Notes under the pieces: model-generated
Told to the model about the DNA's origin: nothing
The model's input: the letters and a program-made list of their open reading frames with translations, nothing else
Databases searched by the model: none
Shown: piece after piece, positions 1 through 7,500 of the stretch
Position numbering within the stretch: position 1 is the stretch's first letter
Layout of the letters: each line of letters starts with the position of its first letter
Program-made: the position numbers and the translations under genes
DNA from: Planctomycetia bacterium
Lineage (GTDB): Bacteria > Planctomycetota > Planctomycetia > Pirellulales > UBA1268
DNA: 59,174 nucleotides
Assembly (NCBI GenBank): GCA_014192425.1
Contig: BJHK01000019.1
Coordinates: 9,983 to 69,156 of the forward strand
Direction: 5' to 3'

Positions 1-2307
1 CGGCTGCGGCGCGGGGGCATGCGGCAGCTTGATCCGCGGACGGGCGATCGCCTCGGGCACCACCATGCCCTCGAATGCCCAACGCGACGGCATCGCCGCG
101 GCGAGCGGCTGGGTGATCTTCGGCAGATCGGACAGCGGCACGAGCACCCCGCCGAGCACGATCATCGGCATCAGCAGCACCGGCAGGATCGCCGTCGCCG
201 ACTCGGTCGTGCGCAGCGTGGCCGAGACGACGAGCCCGAGCGCGCCGCCGGCGAGGCCCGCCGCGTAGAGCACCAGCGCCAGGTGCCACCACGGGCTCTG
301 CACGCCGCAGGCCCAGGCCACGATGCCGAGCAGCAGCGCCGCCTGCACCGCCGCGATGCCGAGCAGCAGCGCGGTCTTCGAGCCCAGGTAGGCGAGGATC
401 GAGAGGCCCACCATCCGCTCGCGGCGATAGATCGGCCACTCGGCCACGATCTCCCGCGCGGTGGCCGAGCAGCCGAACCAGATGGCGGCCAGGGCCGTGA
501 CGAACATCATCGTCGCCATGCTCACGCCGGCGTGCGGCCACGACTCGCCGTTCGGGGCGGATCGCAGGACCTTGGAAAACACCGCCGCGATCAGCAGGCC
601 GACCAGCGGTGCCTGGAGGAAGAGCACGGCGGTGTTCCAGCGGTCGGCCGCCTTGACGGCCAGCCCGCGTTTCACGAGCGTGAAGAACTGTGAGAGCCGC
701 TCCACCGGCCGGGGCTGCGGCCGCGGGGCGGCGCCGGCACGGGCCGCGTGGGTGCCCGCCCGGCCGTCCACCCAGATCGACTTGGCCACCGATTGCTCCC
801 ACTGCCGCACCCAATCGGCCACGGGCCGCGTGGCGAGGCCGCGGAGCAGTCCGTCGGCCGTCGTGGGATGCGGGGCGCCGGGCGCCTGGGGCTCGAAGAA
901 GTTGACAGCGTCGGGCCAGGCCCGGCCGAACCAGGCCAGTCGGCCGATCTGCCGCGTGGAGGGGTCGCGGGCGATCACGGCCACGGCGTCGAACTTCTCG
1001 TAGGCCTGCAGGCTCGGCTGGTGGATCGTGACCAGGATCGTCTTGCCGGTGTCGGCCAGCGACCGGAGCAGCTCGATGACCGACATCGTGTCGGTGCTGG
1101 AGAGGCCGGAGGTGGGCTCGTCGAGAACGAGGATCGGCGGGTCGGTGAGCAATTCCATCGCCAGGTTGACCCGCTTCCGCTGGCCGCCGCTGACGCCACG
1201 CTTCCGCTGGTCGCCCACGCGGGTGTGCTCGGTGCCCTCGAGGCCCAGTTGGGAGAGCACGCGGCGGATGCGGCTTTCGATCTCGTCGTCGGCCATGTCG
1301 CGGGGGAGCCGCAAGCGGGCGGCGTACCACAGCGCCTGCCAGACGGTGAGATCGGCGTGGAGGATGTCGTCCTGCGGCACGTAGCCGATGCGGCCGCGGA
1401 ACAGGTCGAAATGCTCGTGGAGGTCGAGGCCGCCGATCACGATCCGGCCGGCGGCGGGGGCGACCTGGCCGTTGAGCACGGAGAGCAGCGTGCTCTTGCC
1501 GGCGCCGCTGGGGCCCATGATGGCCACCATCTCGCCCGGATGGATGACAAGCGACACGCCCTCGAGGAGCCGCCGCCCCGACGCCTCGACGGCCACCTGC
1601 ACCGCTTCGACGGCGTCGGCGGAGGTGTCCACAGGCTCGAGCGCCCGGGCGTCGTTCGAGAGCCGGTAACGCTGGTCGCCCACCTGCACGAGCGTGCCGG
1701 GGCTGATCTCGACAGGCCGCTCGATCCGGCGCCCGTCCACGAACGTGCCCGCCGTGCTGCCGAGGTCGCGGACGACCACGCGGCCGCGGTCCACGGCCAC
1801 CGACGCGTGGAGGGCCGAGACGAGCGGCTGGTCGAGGGCCACACTGGCGCCCGCGCTACGGCCGAAGGTGTCCACGGCCACCGACGCGTGGAGGGCCGAG
1901 ACGAGCGGCTGGTCGAGGGCCACACTGGCGCCCGCGCTACGGCCGAAGGTGACGAGCGCCGCGTCGTCGAGGTGGATCACGCCCTCGTCGGCGGGCCGGG
2001 CTTGAGTGCGCTCCAGAAAGTCGCGCAGCGTTGTCGCGGGCAGCGCCGCATCGCCGAAGACCAGCGGGTCGTCGAGCGTGATCCGTTCTCGTTCGACCCG
2101 CCGCGGCGGCGTGCCCACGAAGGTGCCGTTGCGGCTGCCGAGGTCCTCGATCCAGATGTCGTCGGGGCCGACGAGCACCCGCGCATGACGCGCCGAGACG
2201 CTCGGCTGCCGGAGCACGAGGTCGTTGCCGGCCGCCCGGCCGATGAGCACGATCCGGATCTGGCCGGGGCCGCCTGCCGCCTTGCTGGTGTTCTTCGCCA
2301 TCGCCAT
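1..2307 (-). CDS. FHA-domain ABC transporter (ATPase fused to ABC2 permease), 3' end outside window
   Basis: This is a fused exporter that would sit in the inner membrane; the substrate is unknown. Reading from 2307 leftward, the protein opens with an FHA domain (about residues 15-90; SARHARV and GSRNGTF motifs). A second FHA-like domain follows (about 105-195; GSTAGTFVDGRRI). An ABC ATPase comes next, with Walker A GPSGAGKST near residue 264, signature SGGQRKR near 371 and Walker B LVLDEPTSGL near 392. Hydrophobic ABC2-type permease segments begin at about residue 565. The frame is open to base 1, so the C-terminus lies off the window. ATGs at 2307 and 2301 are in frame and I chose the first. 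FHA domains bind phosphothreonine, so control by Ser/Thr kinases is likely. The second FHA contains a perfect in-frame tandem duplication. The long ORFs on the opposite strand are shadows. Confidence 0.9.
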   Translation of the reverse strand, partial: MAMAKNTSKAAGGPGQIRIVLIGRAAGNDLVLRQPSVSARHARVLVGPDDIWIEDLGSRNGTFVGTPPRRVERERITLDDPLVFGDAALPATTLRDFLERTQARPADEGVIHLDDAALVTFGRSAGASVALDQPLVSALHASVAVDTFGRSAGASVALDQPLVSALHASVAVDRGRVVVRDLGSTAGTFVDGRRIERPVEISPGTLVQVGDQRYRLSNDARALEPVDTSADAVEAVQVAVEASGRRLLEGVSLVIHPGEMVAIMGPSGAGKSTLLSVLNGQVAPAAGRIVIGGLDLHEHFDLFRGRIGYVPQDDILHADLTVWQALWYAARLRLPRDMADDEIESRIRRVLSQLGLEGTEHTRVGDQRKRGVSGGQRKRVNLAMELLTDPPILVLDEPTSGLSSTDTMSVIELLRSLADTGKTILVTIHQPSLQAYEKFDAVAVIARDPSTRQIGRLAWFGRAWPDAVNFFEPQAPGAPHPTTADGLLRGLATRPVADWVRQWEQSVAKSIWVDGRAGTHAARAGAAPRPQPRPVERLSQFFTLVKRGLAVKAADRWNTAVLFLQAPLVGLLIAAVFSKVLRSAPNGESWPHAGVSMATMMFVTALAAIWFGCSATAREIVAEWPIYRRERMVGLSILAYLGSKTALLLGIAAVQAALLLGIVAWACGVQSPWWHLALVLYAAGLAGGALGLVVSATLRTTESATAILPVLLMPMIVLGGVLVPLSDLPKITQPLAAAMPSRWAFEGMVVPEAIARPRIKLPHAPAPQP
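1789..1950. repeat. Perfect 81-bp tandem duplication inside the ABC transporter gene
   Basis: Bases 1789-1869 and 1870-1950 read as two identical 81-bp units in direct tandem. The length is 27 codons, so the frame is kept. Each unit encodes TFGRSAGASVALDQPLVSAL followed by HASVAVD, the segment of the second FHA domain around its phosphopeptide-binding loop. An exact repeat implies a recent slippage or unequal-crossover event, or an assembly artefact. Confidence 0.9.
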
Positions 2308-2431
2308 CCTGATATCGGCCGTCGTGGGGCCGTCCAGTCCGCCTGGCCGTTCAGGCTACGTCGCGACCGCACAACCGGCAAAAAACGAGCCGCCGGGTGG
2401 CGCGGGGGCCGGGTCGGATAGGCTTTTTGAC

Positions 2432-2553
2432 ATGGGCGAAGCGGCGACCGCGACCGGACTGGTGATCTCCCGTGACTATGGCGCCCACCTCACGGGAGTG
2501 GGGCACCCCGCGCGGCCCGAAAGGGTGCGGGTGATCGAGGATCGTTTGCGTGC
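2432..2553 (+). pseudogene. Histone deacetylase-family protein, N-terminal fragment only
   Basis: From the ATG at 2432 about 40 codons read as the beginning of an HDAC/acetoin-utilisation-type deacetylase. The diagnostic stretch is HLTGVGHPARPERVRVIEDR, which matches the HDxGxGHPERPERLRAI start of this family. At about 2545-2553 the similarity stops and the sequence continues as the interior of a serine recombinase. The remaining ~270 residues of the deacetylase, including the zinc-binding catalytic part, are not in the window. The gene is divergent from the ABC transporter (125-bp gap) and probably belongs to the original chromosome. I read the junction as the left edge of the island. Confidence 0.7.
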
Positions 2554-3366
2554 GGTCCAAGGTGAAGCGGGGCATGGACGATGCCTTCCGGCGTGGCGAC
2601 AACATCCAGCCGCCCGGCGTGGGCTATCGGTTCGTTGACCTCAAAGAAGCCAATGGCAACCTCGTGACCACCCATAAGAACACGATCGAGAAGGTCGTCG
2701 AGATCGACCCCGAGGCCGCAGACTGGTCGCGACGGGGCGCCGAGATGATCGCCTGCGAGGGCAAGAGCGCGGTTGACGTCGCGAGGCTCTTCAACGAGCA
2801 CAAGGTGAGGGGCAAGCAGACCTGGCCCGACAGCCGGGTCCGCCAGCACTACGGCCGCGACAAAATTCATCGGCAAGGACGTGTTTCGCAAGACCAAGCA
2901 GGTGACGGACCGGCAGACGGGCAAGAAGAAGGTCATCACTCTGCCCACATCCGAATGGATCAGGCGGGACGTGCCGCACCTGCGGGTTCTGTCAAACGAA
3001 TTGGCAGAGACCGTCAAGCGGAAGCTCGGCCTCGGCGCCGAGTCCTTCGGCCGCAAGGTGAAGAAGAAGCTCGAGCATGAGATCGCCAACGAAGACCAGA
3101 AACTCAAGCGGCTCACCGACCGGCTCGCCACACTCGACGACGCGCACCTCGACGCCGCGCCGGCTTTGGCGGTGCTCAACCGCGGCCAGTTCGCTGATGT
3201 CGATGATTCACAAGCCTCGGTGTGGGGATCTATTCAGCCGAGCCCGAACGCAACGCCATTACGGCCGGCGGGCCCAAGTGAGGCCATTGTTCCGCTCACC
3301 TATGACCGCAGGGAGGCCGCAAGGAGGCTGCGCAAATCCCAGCCCAGGAGTTACTTCCCTTCGTGA
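2550..3366 (+). pseudogene. Large serine recombinase, N-terminally truncated and frameshifted
   Basis: The reading frame from 2550 encodes the 'recombinase' domain that follows the catalytic resolvase domain (KVKRGMDDAFRRGDNIQPPG, then VARLFNEHKV and WPDSRVRQHYGRDK). At about 2864 a single-base shift in an A-run (CGCGACAAAATTC) moves the protein to the next frame. It then continues FIGKDVFRKTKQVTDRQTG and ends with a charged coiled-coil typical of these enzymes (LEHEIANEDQKLKRLTDRLA). The N-terminal domain with the catalytic serine is missing, so the enzyme is dead. It lies directly on the break in the deacetylase gene, which suggests that it, or its element, inserted there. The last part of the frame (after about 3230) resembles nothing I know. 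Confidence 0.7.
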
Positions 3367-3517
3367 GCTCGGCCGCGAGCACGTGACTCCCGAGCGACGC
3401 GCCCACCTCAAGCGAACGCTCCCTGCTGCGGAACGGCGAAAGCTTCTCGATGATCTCCGGCTAACGCCCACGTGGATGCACCCCATCTTTCGTGACCTCG
3501 CCATAGCCCGGCCGTGA
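3358..3517 (+). pseudogene. C-terminal remnant resembling DUF6088/AbiEi-type antitoxins
   Basis: In the frame ending at the TGA at 3517 the last ~50 codons read LGREHVTPERRAHLKRTLPA followed by ERRKLLDDLRLTPTWMHPIF. This looks like the C-terminal helical tail of DUF6088/AbiEi-like antitoxin proteins, which commonly end in an ERxxLxxDxxxAPxWMxPI pattern. No start or upstream domain can be found, so this is at best a leftover. The family match is from memory of the pattern and is weak. Confidence 0.3.
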
Positions 3518-3534
3518 AGCGTGCTTTGCTTCGA

Positions 3535-3958
3535 TCAGCTCCGACGAAGGATGTCGTCGATCAATGCCGGTGACACCCGAAAGTTCGTGTCGAGAAGGCC
3601 GCGAATACTGGCTTCAAGGTCAACGAGGTTTGAATCGGCCGCCAAGACGAGTACGCCAAGCGTGCCCGTGACCAGAAGTCCGCGATCCCGCGTCACGACA
3701 GTCGCCTTGCGTTCATCGATCAGAACTGCGTCGGCGTGGACCTATGTCGCAATGGCGATGGCTTCCGCCTCTCCCCAAAAGACCGTCAACCTCTGTGCGT
3801 GAAACACCCAAGCATTCGGCGAGCGCGCCATGGGATAACTGCCCCTGCCGATAAAGCTCGACGACAGCAGCTTCCTTGGCCGCCGCGTCCACGTTGTCGG
3901 ACAGTGTAGCGAGATGCCGTTCGACACTGTCTGGAAGATCAAAGCTGATCGTGCCCAT
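3535..3958 (-). pseudogene. UPF0175 antitoxin joined to the C-terminal half of a DUF3368 (PIN-like) toxin
   Basis: On the minus strand an ATG at 3958 (GGAG ten bases upstream) starts a UPF0175-type antitoxin of about 63 residues. It reads MGTISFDLPDSVERHLATLS and runs to LSHGALAECLGVSRTEVDGL. In the other frame, directly after it, come residues GEAEAIAIAT, a TAG stop, then VHADAVLIDERKATVVTRDR and RGLLVTGTLGVLVLAADSNL, ending VSPALIDDILRRS before the stop at 3535. The second part is the C-terminal half of a DUF3368 PIN-like toxin. The first ~90 residues of the toxin are gone, so a deletion has brought antitoxin and toxin tail together. The antitoxin itself could still be made with 17 extra residues, ending at 3713. 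Confidence 0.65.
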
Positions 3959-4534
3959 CTGAAACACGCTCCGTGATGAATCCGGCCCCGACCCTACTCG
4001 CGGAGGTCGCACTTCCGGCTCCTGCGAATTTGGTCGCTCCGTGCCGTCCTCGAGTAAACCGCAGCGGCGATCCTTCAGCTAATTGTGGTGGCGCCCAGTC
4101 TCACGTGCCACGAGTCAACGCAGCGGCTCACATTCCACGGCCCCGTCGCCCAGCCTCCGCCGACGATGATCCAACCGTCACCATGTGGGAGTTCCTGCAT
4201 GGTGACCGTTGGACAATGCCCGAAACGGTCGCCCGCGGCTATCGCGACCACGTGGTTCCGCATCGCCGCACGCCTCAACACGAGGAGATGCTGCCGCAGA
4301 TCGCCGAGGCGGGGTCTGGCGTCGACCTGGGCTCACCAGCGCCGCATGGGGCGGTCCCTGGTGAACGAGAAGCATGAGCGGCGCGGGGAGTGTAACGGGC
4401 GTCGAGCGGGCCCAGCGAGACTCCGCGTATACTGCCCACCCTTCGGACGGGGTTCCAACCCTGCCCGGACCAACGTTGTCCCGGGTCGCGGATAGGTTTT
4501 CTGACCGATTTCAAAGCAGCGCGGAAGCACAGGC
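3959..4534. other. Non-coding stretch before the helicase gene
   Basis: I find no convincing gene in these 576 bases. Open frames exist on both strands, but their translations are Arg/Pro-rich shadows with no recognisable motif and they conflict with each other. The only structure I see is the inverted repeat at 4171-4212. The promoter for the helicase operon should lie in the last ~100 bases, but no clear -35/-10 pair stands out. Confidence 0.5.
4171..4212. repeat. 15-bp inverted repeat with 12-base loop
   Basis: CCAACCGTCACCATG (4171-4185) is followed after 12 bases by CATGGTGACCGTTGG (4198-4212). The arms pair with one mismatch. The structure could be an operator, a transposon-end relic or a stem-loop; nothing in the sequence decides between these. 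Confidence 0.6.
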
Positions 4535-7500
4535 ATGGACGTCTTCGAAATGCGGGAGCGGCTGGTCAGGAACTACGAATCGTTCATTCGCAGTTTCGTC
4601 GAGATTTCCGACCCGCGGCTCAACGCCGAGGTGGAGAATTCGCTGGCCAGCGAACTGCTCTGGCCGTCGCCGCTGATCCAGCTCAACCCGGCGTTCGAGC
4701 CGGGCGGCATGATCGACGACCTCGTCGCGGAGGGCGTGCTGCACCGCACCTGCTCCGAGGTGTTTCGGGCCGGCAAGCAGGAAAACGGCCCCTTCCCCGG
4801 CCGCCCCATGCGGCTCCACCTGCACCAGGATCAAGCCGTGCGCACGGCCCGCAGCGGTGCCAACTACGTCCTCACCACCGGCACGGGCTCGGGCAAGAGC
4901 CTGTCCTACATCCTGCCGATCGTGGACCACGTCCTCCGCAACGGGTCGGGCCGGGGCGTGCAGGCGATCGTCGTCTATCCGATGAACGCCCTGGCCAACA
5001 GCCAGTTGGGCGAGCTGGCGAAGTTCCTGGAGCGGGCCCCGTTCACGAAGGACCGGCCACCGGTCCGTGTGCGGCGCTACACCGGCCAGGAGAACCGCGA
5101 GGAGCGCGACGAGCTTCGCGTTAACCCGCCCGACGTCATCCTCACGAACTACGTCATGCTCGAGCTGATCCTCACGCGGGTCGGCGAGAAGCGGCTCGTC
5201 GAGGCGGCGAAGGGGCTGAAGTTTCTCGTTCTCGACGAGCTCCACACCTACCGCGGCCGGCAGGGCGCCGACGTCGCCATGCTCTGCCGGCGCCTGCGTG
5301 AGCAGCTCGAGTCGCCACACCTCCAATACATCGGCACCTCCGCCACGATCGCGGGCCCCGGCACGCTCGCCGAGCAGCGGCGCGAGATCGCCCGCGTGGC
5401 CACCGATCTTTTCGGGGCTGACGTCCGTCCCGAGTCGGTGATCGGCGAGACCCTGTGCCGGGCGACGCCGGTCGGCGCCCCGGCCGACGAGGCGTTCCTC
5501 GGGAAACTCGCCGCGCGGGTGCAGGCCGCGTCACCGCCCCCCGCGGCCTACGACGCCTTCCTGGCCGACCCGCTGTCGAGCTGGATCGAATCGACGTTCG
5601 GCGTCCGCAAGGCCGACGCCGAAGACCGCCTCGTCCGCGCCGTTCCCAAGACGATCGACGCCGCCGGATCGCTGCTCTCCGATGTCACGGGCGTCGATGC
5701 CACTGCCTGCAAGGAGCTGATCCGGGAGCAGCTCATGGCCGGCTACTCCCAGGCCCGCTCGCCCGAGGGCCGGCCGGCGTTCGCGTTCCGCCTCCACCAG
5801 TTCCTCAGCCGCGGCGACACGCTCTACGCCACGCTCGAGCCCGAAGACAGCCGCTTCATCACGGCCGACGCCGTCCGCACCCATCCGCACAACGACCAGG
5901 CCCTGCTCTTCCCGCTGGCGTTCTGCCGCGAGTGCGGCCAGGAATATTACTCGGTCGCGCGGGTCGTGCCCGCCCGCGGCGGCGATCCTGTGTTCGAGCC
6001 CCGCGACCTCGGCGACCTCGCCAAGACGGGCGAGATCACGCCTGGCTATCTCTATTTCAGTTCCGATCCCGAGCGGGCCTGGCCGCCGGGCGACCACACG
6101 ACCGACGCGATCCTCAACCGCGTCCCGGAAGACTGGAAGGAGCTCCGCAAAGATGCGGAAGTGCTCAAGCGCAGCCGGGTGGAGCAGCTTCCTCACCCCG
6201 AACACGTGGCCGTGTCGGGGCAGACCGATCCGCACGGCCTGGCGTGCCATTTCATCGCCAATCCGTTTCATTTCTGCCTCGCCTGCGGCGTCTCGTATGC
6301 CAACCGCCGTGGCACTGACCGCCCCGTGCTGGGCGAGGTGGGTTTCGGCGGCCGTTCCAGCGCCACCACGCTCATCGCCACCACGGCCGTCACCTACCTG
6401 CGGAAGGAGAGCCGGCTCGACCCCGAGGCGCAAAAGCTCCTCTCGTTCACCGACAACCGCCAAGACGCCTCGCTCCAGGCCGGCCACTTCAACGACTTCG
6501 TGCAGATCGCACTGGTGCGGGGCAGCCTGTATGCCGCGGCGGCGACGGCGAGCGCCGAGGGGCTCGAATACCGAGACCTCCCGCAGCGGGTGTTCGAGGC
6601 CTTCGAAGCCGGCCTGCCCAAAGACGCCGACGGCAACGTGTGCAAGCTCTACGCGGTTCAGCCCAACGCCCAATACAACGCCAAGAAGAGCACCGAGCGG
6701 GCGATGCGCGACGTGCTCACCTACCGGCTGTTCCTCGACATGAAGCGGGGCTGGCGGCTCTCGATGCCAAACCTCGAACAGTGCGGCCTGCTGACGGTCG
6801 AATACGAGTCGCTCGCCGACATCTGCATGAACGGGGCCGATTGGCAGGGCAGCCACCGCTGCCTCGTGGCCGCTTCGGGCGCGGCCCGCCACGAGGTCTG
6901 CAAGACGCTCCTCAACTACCTGCGCCGCGAGCTGGCCATCCAGGCCGACTGCCTCACGGAGCAGTGGCAGGAAGCCACCAAGCGCGAGAGCAGCCAGTGG
7001 CTCGTCGATGGCTGGAAGATCGACGCCGACGAAGAGCTCGTCACGGCCCGGCACGCGCAGCCCCGCGCCAAGGGGGACGACACCCGCTCCACCAACGTGT
7101 TCCTGAGCGCCCGCGGCACCCTCGGCCGCTACCTGCGCCGTCCCGGCAACCTCGCCGCCGGCGTGCCGCTCGACGAGGTGCAGGGCGTCATCCGCGACAT
7201 CTGCCGGGTGCTGACGCAGACCAACCTCGTGCAATCCGGGAAGGCGGACGACCCGGCATACCAGCTCAACGCCGCCACGCTCCGCTGGCTGCCGGCCGAC
7301 GGCACGAAGGCATTTCGCTGCCCGCTCCGCGTCCCGCGAACGCCGGCGGCAGGGCTGCGGCCCAACACATTCTTCGTCAACTTCTACAAAACGGCCGCCA
7401 GCGACGTGGCCGGCATGAAGGGCCACGAGCACACCGCCCAGGTTCCGGCCGACAAGCGTGAGGAGCGGGAGACGGAGTTTCGCGCCGGTCGGCTGCCCGT

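Noticed and set aside
748-2421. 557-aa forward open frame across the ABC transporter
   Set aside because: It is rich in His, Arg, Gly and Ala with no motif; the reverse frame encodes intact FHA and ABC motifs.
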